NCBI GenBank assembly: GCA_012656075.1 | Contig: JAAKBF010000129.1 | Coordinates: forward strand, 147,701-211,700 | DNA length: 64,000 bases | From: Phytophthora hibernalis | Taxonomy: Eukaryota; Oomycota; Peronosporomycetes; Peronosporales; Peronosporaceae | Direction of reading: 5' to 3' | Shown here: piece after piece, positions 1-11,011 of the stretch | How the letters are laid out: each line of letters starts with the position of its first letter | Numbering within the stretch: the first letter of the stretch is position 1 | Position numbers and translations under genes: made by a program | The notes under the pieces: generated by a model | Seen by the model: only the letters and a program-made list of their open reading frames with translations | Database searches by the model: none | Told to the model about the DNA's origin: nothing

Positions 1-227
1 TATCAGCTCTTGATGCGCTGTTAGTGCCGATAATTTGAAGGCTCAGGATAAAGCTTCCAAAAATAATCAGTTCGAAGGACAGGTCTGACTTGCAAGTTGA
101 TGTAAAGGATAAGAACACGCTAGGGATTTATTTGCGGAGTCGAAATCGAAGCTGAAAAACGGTATGTGAGGGCTGGTATTCAATACTGACTTTACAATCT
201 GAAGGCTCATCTTCGAGGTAATTTTCG

Positions 228-2160
228 CTAGATGATGAGGTCAGGAAAACTGAAATTTGAAGTCAACATCTCATTTTTTGACAAGACATTTATACCGTAA
301 TGTGCCAGAGTGAGATGCAGGATGAACGGTGTCCACACGAAGAGGTACCACTGCAGAGTGTGGGCATTCGTCTCCAATACGAAAGCTAGTTGGTAAAGTG
401 GCGAGAATCCAAACTTTCGCCTCAGCAGCACGAATAGAGCTGCAAATGCGACGAACTCGATCACCGAATACAGCATAATGCTTGCGATGGTACTTTCTAA
501 CTTTTTGTCGTCATTGAGTCAGTGTGGGGGTAATACTTCGCCACCGGCAGGTGATATAGCGCCACAAGGTACACCGAATAGAGCATCGGTAGCATGAATT
601 CGATGTACTCAGCCATCGAAACGTATTCGGAGTGGAAAAGAGTCTGTAGTGCTTCTTTGATAGTCTTTTCAGACGCCCGATCAGTAACTTTCTTTACCAG
701 TGTTGCCGCGTCTCCCTTTGAATTGGATGCCAGAAAGCTCACTTTCTGGATAGATCTCCACGCTGTCTTAGCCAAAGGAATCTCTTTCGATTGGCTTTCT
801 GGTTCTTGGTCAATAGGAATGATCTGGCGATTGCTTGCCAAGGTAATCGTTGAAATCAATACTTTGGTAGAGTTAGAAGGCGTCACCTCGACGGACATAA
901 CCTCTTGTCTGGGAGAGATCACGCTATTTCCACACTCAGTGTTGCCGTTGACTCGATAGAAATCTGCTTTGAGCCATCAGGGTCTTGTTTTTCCTTTTTC
1001 AATTTGGTCAGTATTACTCTGCTTTCAGATGAAAGTGGAAGTGGGAAAGGCGCCGACACTCGAATATGTCGAGATCGAGAACGGGGTGGTTCTGCATCTA
1101 GTAAAACACTTTGAATCATAGCTGGTAAGTCCTGAAGAAAGTGAGTTGTGGCTTTTTGAACTGAATTTGTCTGTTGGAAAATAGAGCGAAGAGCGACCAC
1201 AACGTGGAAGCTGTCCGAGGCGATGATAACCAACGTTGTCCAAGTTGATGTTGCTGCTTGCATGCAGATCGCCACGTAAAAAACGTTGTAGACATCGACG
1301 GAGAAAACCACGATCGGACCAACGTATTCATGGAGACTTTGAGCAGCCCTCGTGATGATTTGTTTCGTGAAAAACATGATCAATGGCATCACGAGCACAA
1401 AAGCGGTTTGCTCTAGCCCTGTGAGCGTGTCGAAGACGGCACTGAAAAGCGGATAAGCGACAGCTACGACTCACAATCAGCAGTTGATACAAAATCTGCT
1501 GTCTCAGCACAGGGAGCCGACTAGCACTCGTGGCCCGATAACCATGACTGTGTAAAAGGAGAAGATCCAGACGTAAGGGCTGACCATGAGCACTAGTCCG
1601 AATGGAATAGGAAATCGCCACACTGCTGCCAGGGTTATTGATGCCGCCACATAGGTTGTAGCTGTACCAAGAGCGACCTTGACAGCTCCAATATTGGTGA
1701 TGGTTCCCCTTGTGATCACTTCCTTCACTTGAGCGATGAGACCAAGAGAAATTGTGAACATAGTGACAAAAAGTCTGATCCAAGTGGCATAATTTGCTCA
1801 CCAGCCTTCTGAGGGAGATTCTAACGGGATACAATCGATGGCCAGAGCTGCCGCCAAAGCAGGGATTGGAGTCAGAATACAAACAGTGACAGCACGAGTG
1901 AACGAGGTACGTTGATAATAGTCGCGAAAAGAGAAGACGCTCCACAGAGTAGGCCAATTTGACTGCGATGCCATGAATCCAAAGCTTTGTATTTGACTTT
2001 CGAGACGATGGATGGCCGTCGTTTTTGCCGGTGATGTGGACTTGCAAGGGGCTGGACTCCGACTGAGTTCACCATGTATCAGTTGCGATGAGAACGCGTG
2101 TTTACTTTGAATTGTAGAGCTCCTGAAGACACTTTTATTAATGGACAGCAAGGTGCTCAC
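228..2160 (-). pseudogene. Membrane protein family, paralogue A (broken)
   Basis: Unrecognised multi-pass membrane protein, related throughout to C (5444-7505) and D (7552-9451). Conserved landmarks in order on the minus strand: a SVER..FRDYYQRTS block near 1900-1960, a hydrophobic stretch ending WRFPIPFGLVLM near 1600, the VDVYNVFYVAICMQ segment near 1270-1310, ALQTLFHSEYVSMAEYIE near 590-650, and RRKFGFSPLYQLAFVLET near 360-420. The frame is lost at several places: a shift near 1950, an in-frame TGA at about 1795-1797 where C and D have Lys or Arg, a double shift with stops near 1450-1500, and shifts near 920 and 490. The end of the gene matches the VDF-type tail of D, and the C-terminal intron seen in C and D appears shrunken. 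Too many lesions for sequencing error alone, so this is a decayed copy. Confidence 0.7.
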
Positions 2161-2385
2161 TTGTTTGATTGAGCTCTCAGGATAGCACGGGGCCAGTAAA
2201 CAGTGAAATACATTTTTATCATGGTCTGGCGGGAGTGGACAGACCCGAGAAGCTCAAACGACGAGAAACAGTAGTTGCTCGTAAAGTTACTTAAGTTTCA
2301 CGGTATCAATGCAACCACCACTCAGTCGGACGAGCAGAATGTTCCTTCAATCGTGTTCTGACAGCAAATTAACACACAAATGCCC

Positions 2386-4023
2386 TTATCTCAACAAAGC
2401 AGGATCCTTGTTTCGATATCGCTTACGATGACGGAGTTGTAACATCAGTCGCTGTAGTAGAACACCACATTTAGTTAGATTTGACAAAGAGAGATAACAT
2501 TCCTTGCGATGATCACCGTTATGTACAAGATTCACCCCCAAAATGCTTAGAACCCATTCAAAGAGAAAACTTTGCACAGTTCGCACTTGTGTGTCGAGGA
2601 CAAGGGCGAGTTCGTGTTCGTAGAGAGACGAGAAGCCAAACCTCCTTTTAACTAGAATATTCAGCACAACAAAAGAGCCAACTCGAGCAACGCGTAGCAT
2701 ACGATACTGATTTGGGTCCGGAAAAGTCGATCGTAGTTCATCGACCTCGTTTGATGATAGTACCCCACAGTTGGAAGGTGATACAGAAAAGTGAGATTCA
2801 ATACGTACTACATTGGTATTACGCACTCGACGTATTCGGTCGTGACGACGTATTCGGAGTGGAACAGCGCTTGAAGCACATCTTGGATTTCTTGAGTGAT
2901 ATTCTCGTGGCGAGAAAACCGAGCTGCTGTCGGAGGTGACGCGATTCGGAATGGAACCAAGAAATTGGGTGAGTTAAAGCTTTGACTTCCCGACCTGATG
3001 CTGGCGGATTTCAGTGTTGAAGAGGGAACGTTGGTTGTGATCTGGGCCGATCAAAATGTCAGAAACTTGCCGAGATTGTACGAGTTGTGCTGTCATGGTG
3101 TCGTCTACTACATAGTACATCGCAATCACAGGGTATGCTGAGTACTTGGTTGAACATAGGCTTCGACATCGTAGTTATTGGCGTAGCTGGAGGGTTTGTG
3201 GTCGGACGCTAGTTTTTGATGTCGTTGCTCTGATCTTCGTAACTCTTCGATGAATTGTGTGCTTTCGTTCGAAAGTGGTAACGGAAATTGCGCAGCTACA
3301 CGAATGTGTAGCGATTGAGTAATTGGATTGGGCGTAGATAGCGAAGTGCGAGTAGAAGGAAAAAGGCATCCGTTCCAATCATGAGGAAGGTTGTGAGTAA
3401 TGAGCCCGAAGTCTGCATGCAAGAGATTACGTACAGAACGTTGCACAGATCGACTAAGAACACGACGATAGAGCCAATGCACTCGTTATAGTGGTTGTAC
3501 GCTCTATTCACGACAAATTTGATAACTGGTAGCACAAAGACAAATAGTGTCTGCTCGTGGCCTGAAAGCTGATTGAATGTGGATCCGAATGATGAATTAA
3601 CCACCAGCATGACTCCGAGAGCCATGAACGCACAAAGTTGAGAACCAAATTGCTGTCGTAATCTCGCAGAATTGTACAATGCCCCGGGTCCAGTGGTCGC
3701 TAGTAAAGTGAGAACGTTGAAAATCACGTAAGGCAGTGGTCAATACAGCCCCATAAGGGACCGGGGCTGCGACACCGATGAGTGCTGCCGTGGTGAATAA
3801 ATTCCCAAAATCGAAGCAACGACAACTCGGAGGCTGGTTATCGTACCAGCATCGGTTCCTTCTTGCACAATAACGCTGCTTCCAAGTTCAACGGAGTAGT
3901 GGTGCCGGTGTCCAACCTGGAAACCTGGAAGTGTCTCCAATTACTCAACGTCTTTCGGAAACGACTACCGATTACTGCTAGCCAATGGCGCGATCGAACG
4001 CTGGAGTCTGCCGGTGGTTGCAC
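2386..4023 (-). pseudogene. Membrane protein family, paralogue B (broken)
   Basis: Most degraded of the four paralogues. Recognisable pieces on the minus strand are VGHRHHYSVE near 3890-3920, a fused GTITSLRVVVASILG piece directly after it (an internal deletion removed the segment between), a long hydrophobic section at 3296-3727 with PVIKFVVNRAY and DLCNVLYVISCMQT, LPLSNESTQFIEEL near 3250, QALFHSEYVVTTEYVEC near 2830-2875, and VKRRFGFSSLYEHELALVLDTQ near 2570-2650. These pieces lie in different frames with stops between them. Clearly a pseudogene; function of the family unknown. Confidence 0.7.
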
Positions 4024-4142
4024 CTCACTCCAAGCATCGTGAAAACCTGCGCGTCAACTGAAGGTCCAGCAAACGATGTTGAACGCTGTGAAGGTCTTCT
4101 AAAATTTGAGTTGAATGTGCGTCTGTTGAATTCTTAGCCTTG

Positions 4143-4442
4143 TCAGAGTTGACGATAAGAACGCATTCTCTCCGCCCCAGAAATGATGTCGACTAGATTG
4201 ACCTGGCATTCTTGGAGAATAAGATGCGTTAAGGCCCTGGTTTCTCCGTCGGTGTCTGGGTCTGGGACCCAGACAACCGTTGTACCGAAGTTCTCTGCAA
4301 CAGGATAATGTGGAAAAGCACACACATGGAGCTGGCTTAAAGAAATTAATCGTTTATGACCTACAATGAGGTATCTTGATTCTGTATTTCTACAGATAAG
4401 CAGGATCAGGGCACCTACGCAGCATAAACTAGTCAGAATCAT
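4143..4442 (-). CDS. Small hypothetical ORF with hydrophobic N-terminus
   Basis: A 99-codon ORF from ATG between paralogues B and C. The first 18 residues or so (ILTSLCCVGALILLIC) are hydrophobic and could be a signal peptide or signal anchor. The rest, with VVWVPDPDTDGETRALTH, is soluble in character. I do not recognise it and see no homologue elsewhere in the window. It may be a chance ORF. Confidence 0.2.
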   Translation of the reverse strand: MILTSLCCVGALILLICRNTESRYLIVGHKRLISLSQLHVCAFPHYPVAENFGTTVVWVPDPDTDGETRALTHLILQECQVNLVDIISGAERMRSYRQL

Positions 4443-4449
4443 GCTAAAT

Positions 4450-5443
4450 AAAATGTGATTGGTAGTACTAGAAAATCCCTACGTCGTTTTTGTAAAATAG
4501 TAAAGGATGGAGGTTGGTTGTTGAAGAGGTGTAACTTCGCATATTTTCGTCGTACATCATGATTTTGCATGATTTGACGGTCTGGCAACTGCCTCTCCGA
4601 CTTTATATCTATCTCGGAATATAATCCTCAATTAATTCCCACCATCAGGGTGGGAATAAAAGCCTCGTCGGGGAATAAACCACCGGCCAATCAGCATCGC
4701 TTCTTTTATTCCGAGACCCAGACACCGGAACGTATCGAATATGTATGGTACATTGGAGAGGCGGAAGTGAAGTTAGTGGTGGGCAGCCTGTTGAATATGA
4801 ATTGAAGACTGTGTATTCTGGCGACAGGAATGTTGCACAAATCGGAAACGAGTGTTGGATACTCCTCAAAGTGATGAAATTAGTGGTGACATTTATAATT
4901 TCCTGGAAAGTGTTGTAGATGTATGGTTTAGTGGCTACAACGGTGGCGCTTCACCTCGTCCTAGTACTGTATTACATCGATAACTTTGGTTGGGGGCTGT
5001 ACCGTAGATGAAAGCTGAAAAGGGCTCAACGGCAGACACGCGGAGCTTTCAGTCTTCAGAGACGCCTTAATTTTGGTTTGTGGACTGGCCTGCCTACTGT
5101 AGTCCTCGGTGGAAAAAGTCCTTGGCACAGTGTTGAAGGAAGTACATCGACCAAACCCAGGTTTGATTTGTTCAGGGTGCGAAAACGTTTTCGCATCATG
5201 CCTACTTCTGTGTGGCCCGAAGGATTGAACTACTTCTCATTCTAGATTGATAAAAGAGATAGAGTCGCCCACCGCTAGATGTTTTCAGCAGGGAAGGTAA
5301 CATTTTCTCAATCCTGCATTTGAGCATATTTTTGGAAGTACGTTTTGCATGAATGTCCAGCAACTACATTTATCACTAATAAGCGTTTTGCTTTCGTAGA
5401 TATAAATACAAAGTGCTGAGCGAAATTCACTTTTCGATTCTGC
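4450..5443. other. Gene-poor stretch between membrane paralogues
   Basis: No convincing gene. A small perfect hairpin lies at 4636-4656 (TTCCCACC / GGTGGGAA with a five-base loop). ORFs here are short and antisense to each other. It probably holds the 5' flank of paralogue C. Confidence 0.4.
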
Positions 5444-7505
5444 TTGAATGCAGCGAGACAATCTCCTTGGATGGCCTCTAGACGAAGAGTTCATCCATTA
5501 GATGCGTCCTTTTCAAGCGGGTCTGAAGAAGGTGGAAATGGGCTATTACAAGTATTTATCAACACGTATCATAACCTGGTACTCGCCTGGTATCGCTGTC
5601 AGATTGGCAACCGAAGACACTACTCTGTCGAGCGGATGCTCGCATTTCGCGACTATTATGACCGCACTTCCACTCCCCGAGCGATTGCTGTCTGTATTCT
5701 CTATCCTGTTCCTGCTTTTTCACCGTCTTCCTGTGTGAATGCATCCCACTACAAGACCCTACGGAAGGCTGGAAAGCCAATTCAGCTCTGTGGGTTCGTA
5801 TGTTGTTATCTTCATTCCTGATCGCTATTGGAATGTTGTTCCAGTTCAAAGAGGAGATCCAACCTGGGGTCATCTCAAATACGAGAACCGTAGCAGTTGC
5901 TGCGGTGTCTGCCGTTTACTACACTGGAATTTCCATTGCTACAGCGGCATCGTGGAAGTTCCCCGTTCCGTTTGGCTTAGTGATCATGGTAATGCCTTTC
6001 GTTACTTTCGTGAATCTTGGCTTTGTGCTGTGTATCGGACCTCGATTGATCAAAGAAAACGCCGCACTACGAAAGCAGCTTTTCTCGCATCTGCCGGTTG
6101 CTTGCTCACAATTTTTGCTGATCATCGTTTACCCTACCTTCAGCGCGATTTTCATTCGGCTTCCGGGCCCTCAACAAGCACTGTTCGTTATGGTGCTGCC
6201 CACCATCAAATTTGTGCTCAAGCAAACCATTGCTTTCGCTTCAACGCATTTGCAAGAGCGCGTCGGGTGTCTGATTGTGTTCAACGTCGATGTTTTCAAC
6301 GTGCTTTACGTGGTCATGTGCATGCAAACAGCTCAGTCGGTGCTCACAACAGCGTTGCTCATTGCATCGGATGCTTTCCACGTTGCGCTTGCGTTGCGCA
6401 CAATTTACTACCACACCAACGCAATTCAGGAGCAGCGCGAGCGAGCAAACACAATCTCAAATATTCGCAGCCCAATTAACTACCTGAAAGAGATACCAAC
6501 AATGGTGCGTGCAGCATTTGATGAGCCACCGCTATCTCACTCAAGAAAAGTAGACCCAATTCGCGTATTCGCTCCATTCAAGCTGTCGGTGTCAAACGAG
6601 AGCACGTCATTTTTACAAGAATTAGCCGGCAAAAGTGAGGTTCGAGCTGCATCGAGAACGAATTCATCGTCGAAAACATCCGCTCGATCGTTGAAATCTG
6701 GTCCTAATCTAGCCGATATCAGTCAGCAAAACGAACGAACTGCTAGTATACTTCGAGTTGCACAGGACCACTTGCAGAGATCAAATCGAACTACGGCCAC
6801 AACCAGGAATTTTGCGCCGACCGCTTCACTTATCAATGTCAGGCTTAACAGTTTGTTCCCGGATGAGAATGGTTCATCCAAACCGCCGAGCCAAGTGATT
6901 CGTACTCGTTCACAGCGAAGAAAATCGATGAGTACAAGCTCCACTCCAACTCACTCCTCTCGTACCAACTTACGACGAGCTTCTTTTGTACCTCTTGGTG
7001 CTGGTTCGCTGGGAGTTGATACAACATCGACAGAGGACGCTGTTAGAGATGGTCTGCAGGCACTTTTCCACTGCGAATACGTTATTCTCGCAGAATATGT
7101 AGAGTGTGTGCTACCTCTGCTGTACACCGTCTATCTGGCGGGGTTATTCCAACTACCAACTGCAGCATATTATCCGCACACACGGAATTTATCTAATGAG
7201 AAGATGTCGACGACACTGGTTCAACTGGTTGTGTACGGCTCGCTCGAGTTTGGGTCTTTCATTGGTCTGAATCTGGTACTCAAGCGAAGATTCGGCTATT
7301 CACCTATTCATCAACTGGCATTTGTACTGGAAACGGAAGCAACTACACTGCAGAGTCTGCTCTTTGGATGGATCATTTTCACTCTTCAGCTCACCCTTGT
7401 GCACTATGGTACGATCTCTTCAAAGTGTTCGGACCTCTTTGTTTATCTTCTGACTCATAGTCGTTTGTTTTCATTACAGGCGTCGACATCCACGTCTCTC
7501 TCTAG
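5444..7505 (+). CDS. Multi-pass membrane protein, paralogue C
   Basis: Best preserved member of the family, about 680 residues. An N-terminal soluble part with RRHYSVERMLAFRDYYDRTS is followed by about seven predicted membrane segments (including WKFPVPFGLVIMVMPFV, FLLIIVYPTFSAIFI and FNVDVFNVLYVVMCM), a basic Ser/Thr-rich loop of roughly 190 residues, then three more membrane segments around YVECVLPLLYTVYLAG and RRFGYSPIHQLAFVLETE. One frameshift lies at the T-run 5716-5720: one extra T would join the N-terminal frame to the long downstream frame, as the alignment with D requires. A 71-bp intron is likely at 7409-7479 (GTACGA...TTACAG). Splicing gives HYG-VDIHVSL and a stop at 7503-7505, matching the HFG-VDF end of D. 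Transport or sensing is possible, but no family was recognised. Confidence 0.6.
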
Positions 7506-7551
7506 TTACCAAAATTCTAAGCAGATCTCAGCATCGTCTTCGTGTTAAGTA

Positions 7552-9451
7552 TTAGCTGCCATGCAGCCATGCGAACTTGAATGTGAAATCGACACCTACA
7601 ATACACATGAAATTTTAGTTCACGACAACTAGCAATACGAACCAAAACGTACCAAAATGTTGCAGTGTGAACTGTAAACTGTAAATGATCCATACTACGA
7701 GATGGCCTTGCACTGTATCGACGTGATTTTCCAGCACAAACGCGACTTGATACAATGGTGAGAGCCCAAGTCTTCTCTTGATCAGAACGTGGAGTAGACC
7801 CAGAGAGAAAATCTCGACCAATCCATAGAGAACCAGCGTAATGAGAGTGGATGTCAATTTGTGAGGTGTAAGGGTTCGCACATGAGGGAAGTAGATGGCG
7901 TTGGGAAGGTGAACAAGTATCGCTAGGTAAATGGTATACAGTATTGGTACCACGCATTCAATATACTCGATCAACGCAAGGTATTCACTGTGGAAAAGAG
8001 CTTGGAGATTCTCCTGCACAACCTCAGCTTGTTTTAAGTGCTGTAAACGTGGTCCCTTAACCAATTCCCGGTTGGGTGCATCGGTAGATTTCAGGTGTGG
8101 CTTTGAAATAGAGGCGCGTTGGTAGGGAACAAAGTCGCTGAACGGATAGACAGCACTCCATTTTGGGCCATTAGCCTGGATCTGTTGAGTTTCAGACTTC
8201 CTCTTCTTTTGATTACCAAGAAATTTTTGGATCTATTCGATAATGATCGAAAAGAGGTCGAGCGCTGCCGAGTTAATTGCTTTGGGCGATCTCCGTTGAT
8301 CTTCATGTTGCTGAGCTCTTCAAGAAGTTCTTTGGTTTCTTTTGAAACTGGTAGCAGAGTTGGAGCCCGAATATGGATATGCGGCAAAGCTGATCCACGC
8401 GTTCGAGTCTCTTGAAAAGCTGCTCGCAGTCTAGTAGGCAGCTCTTCTAGGCAATGTTTGTTAAAAGGCATGCTCTCAGTACCCTGCGGCACGATTTTCG
8501 TCTGCAAGTAAATTGAACGAACGGCGATGCCTATTAAGATGGCGTCGACGACGAAAATGAGGGGAATCGTGGCTGGAGAAGTCGTAGTTTGCATGGAAAT
8601 CGACGTGTACAGCGCGTTAAAAACTTCGACGGAGAACACCACGATCGTCGGTGTGCGTTCTTCCAGATGTGATGACGCACGGGCGATAACATACTTTAAC
8701 GTAAAATTGAGGACGGGTAGAGTGCAAATAAGCAGCGTCTGCTGCGTCGCTGAAGACCAAGGGAAGATGGCGTTGAACGTTGGGTAGATCAAGACCAAGG
8801 CGCCTTCCACTGCCATCGTCCGTAAATGACACTTAATCTGCTGCTGCAACGTTGAAAACGATAATAATTTACGAAGTCCGATGACAAGGAACGAAAACAG
8901 CAAGAAAAGCGATACAAAGGGACCAACGGTGATCACCACACAGAACGGGACTGGGAATCCCCACATGCTGGAGACAAGTACAATGAACCCGATGAATGAT
9001 CCTGCTGTGCATACTGCGACTAGAATCGCTCCTTTCCACGTGATACTTCCGGGGTGATCATCGCCTTCATCTGGAAAACACCTCCAGCACTTACAAAGAA
9101 AACCTGCCAGAAAAGTCTGAAAAAGAAGCCGTGGTTCGCTCGCCAGCCTCTGGAAGGATCAACCAGCGGGATCAAGTCAAGAATTAGGGTAGCCACGAGT
9201 GCCGGTAGTGGCGTCAACAAACAAACTGCGAAAACTCGCGCGGGTGACGTTCGTTCACAATACTCGCGAAGCGCGAGAGCCCGTTCGACGGAGTAATGGC
9301 CTCTATGACCGACATCGGCATGGTCCAAAGCACCCAACGCTCGCTGGTATCGATTTTCGACTTGGTCTCTGAAAGTCGATTCAGCTCTCGGGTTGGTGCC
9401 CAACTTCATCGGATGAACGCTGGCACTTTGCAAAAGTTTTGGGTCTTGCAT
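7552..9451 (-). CDS. Multi-pass membrane protein, paralogue D
   Basis: Same architecture as C and convergent with it (46 bp between stops). The start is taken at the ATG at 9449-9451 (MQDPKLLQ), because the upstream in-frame codons begin with GTG only. The N-terminal block has GHRGHYSVERALALREYCERTS. Membrane segments follow, with WGFPVPFCVVITVGPFV, LIYPTFNAIF and FSVEVFNALYTSISM, then a basic loop, LQALFHSEYLALIEYIEC, and KRRLGLSPLYQVAFVLE. The frame shifts by one base near 9049 and again near 8093. A 57-bp intron is likely at 7596-7652 (donor GTACGT, acceptor TTGTAG), at the same phase and residue as in C; the spliced tail is GVDFTFKFAWLHGS with stop at 7552-7554. Whether it is functional depends on whether the two shifts are real. 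Confidence 0.55.
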
Positions 9452-9459
9452 GATCACGA

Positions 9460-10053
9460 CCAGGGTCTACCGGTAGCCACTAGGTGCCAAAGAAAATAAA
9501 ACGGGTTCCCTGTAGTCAGTCATGAGACGCCTGGTTGGTATTCGTAGTGCTGGCCTGGAAACGACTGGGATTCGAGTTGCTCAGATATCACGAAGACGAC
9601 AGAAATCAAGTGCACGCCATGCAAGATTTGACAAGTTTGAAGATGGTGGCTGCAAATGGACAGCGAAGTTTCGTCGTCGCACTGGAAGGATGGCAGCCAC
9701 ATGCTGCAGTCGTTCGATGTTGATATCACTGGGTGGGCTAAAACTGAAGTAAAGCGCGCCATGCTGGACTTGGTTTTTCTTGCTTGTTGGTTTCACTATC
9801 TTCACTTGCTGTGGCCCCCGTCCATGTTGGACGACTCCAACTACCAGAATGGGTAACGTTCAACACTGCCACTTTGTTGCCACTTTGAAATGCTAATGCC
9901 GCTCGACGACTTCTACGACTACCCTCTGACCAAATCATGGTTAGAAAGCAGGTGCTGGCTGAAGGAATCCAGAACTGAGCTGATTCCTTCGACTCATCGA
10001 CATTCGCTTGGGCCAGTCTCACAACCGAATTTGCGGCTTGGAGACAAATTGCC
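9460..10053. other. Intergenic region, paralogue D to kinase
   Basis: No supported gene. Several overlapping ORFs of 60-105 codons exist on both strands but none has recognisable motifs or clear coding preference. It should contain the divergent upstream regions of paralogue D and the kinase. Confidence 0.4.
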
Positions 10054-10947
10054 ATGTCGACATCTCAGCTCCGATTCCGCCGGAAAATTGGCGACGCGCT
10101 CTACGGTGAAGTCATGGAGTGCGAGCTGCTCCACTCGATTAATCACCAACTCCAACTCGATCTCCCTCCACTTCCGCTCCGTAAAAGACGCATCGTCGCT
10201 GTCAAGTGCATGTCGATGTCTTCTGTCAACGACCTCAAGAACCAACTCGCAACCAACCGCGTACTCGACGACCCGCGTCAGGAATGCGCAGTCGTCGACC
10301 TCCTCACCAAAACCGGAGGACACCGCAACGTTGTCACCTCCTACTTTCACTTCCAGCAGCACCAATGTCTCTACCTCGTTACTCAGTTCTGCGCAGACGG
10401 AGATTTGTACACACACCTCACTACCACAACTCGAAACGGAGCCATGGACGAACGACAGTCCATTGAAATCATGAAGCAGATTTTAACCGGTGTCGACTAT
10501 CTGCACCACACACTCGGAATCGCTCACAGAGACTTGTCACTGGAGAATGTGTTGATGCACAATGGAGAATTCAAAATCTCGGACTTCGGGTTGTCGGTAG
10601 ATGCGAACACTCGCTGCGTTGATCGGGTGGGAAAAGAGTACTACATGGCGCCAGAAGTTGTGGCGAGTGAGATCTACGACCCAGTGAAGGCGGACATTTG
10701 GTCGTTAGGTATCATGTGGTTCATCCTGCTCACGGGTTCTCCGCTCATTACTGTCGCATCGAAGAGCGAGAAGTCGTTCCGTGCGTTGCAACGCTGCGGA
10801 GTTTCGGATGTCTTCAAGTCCTGGGGATACGAATCCAAAGTGTCGAAATCCGTCATCGGCCAGGTGTCCCGAATGCTGGTGATCGATCCCAATGAACGGA
10901 TATCTCTGAGTGAGATTTTGGCCCACACTATCTTCTCGGAGGCATGA
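10054..10947 (+). CDS. Serine/threonine protein kinase-like protein
   Basis: A 297-residue single-domain kinase with almost nothing outside the fold. Visible landmarks: a degenerate glycine loop IGDALYGEV at 12-20, the VAVK lysine K51, a candidate helix-C glutamate E77, HRD at 158-160, DFG at 177-179, the activation-segment end YYMAPEV near 197-202, and ADIWSLG at 213-219. The catalytic loop reads HRDLSLEN, so the lysine usually found two residues after HRD in Ser/Thr kinases is serine. Asp160, Asn165 and the DFG aspartate are present, so metal binding looks intact. The overall pattern (APE with W, LTGSPL) resembles CAMK/SNF1-like kinases. The stop lies 64 bp from the stop of the convergent reductase gene. 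Confidence 0.85.
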   Translation: MSTSQLRFRRKIGDALYGEVMECELLHSINHQLQLDLPPLPLRKRRIVAVKCMSMSSVNDLKNQLATNRVLDDPRQECAVVDLLTKTGGHRNVVTSYFHFQQHQCLYLVTQFCADGDLYTHLTTTTRNGAMDERQSIEIMKQILTGVDYLHHTLGIAHRDLSLENVLMHNGEFKISDFGLSVDANTRCVDRVGKEYYMAPEVVASEIYDPVKADIWSLGIMWFILLTGSPLITVASKSEKSFRALQRCGVSDVFKSWGYESKVSKSVIGQVSRMLVIDPNERISLSEILAHTIFSEA

Positions 10948-11011
10948 AGAGACCACAATTCGTATACGCTGTAGAAAAGTAATGCTCTCATTTTGTTGGA
11001 TGGTTTGGCAG

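Noticed and set aside
1328..2047. 239-codon ORF on the minus strand
   Set aside because: Composition is low in coding character (Ser, His and Arg rich) and it mostly overlaps the paralogue A frames, which match C and D. Only short pieces of it fall in the true frame because of frameshifts.
4645..4990. Plus-strand reading with GGQPVEYELKTVYSGDRN that looks protein-like
   Set aside because: Short, stopped at about 4915, no start codon context and no family recognised.
9890..10474. 194-codon ORF on the plus strand
   Set aside because: Overlaps the kinase in another frame and is Ser/Thr-rich with no motifs.
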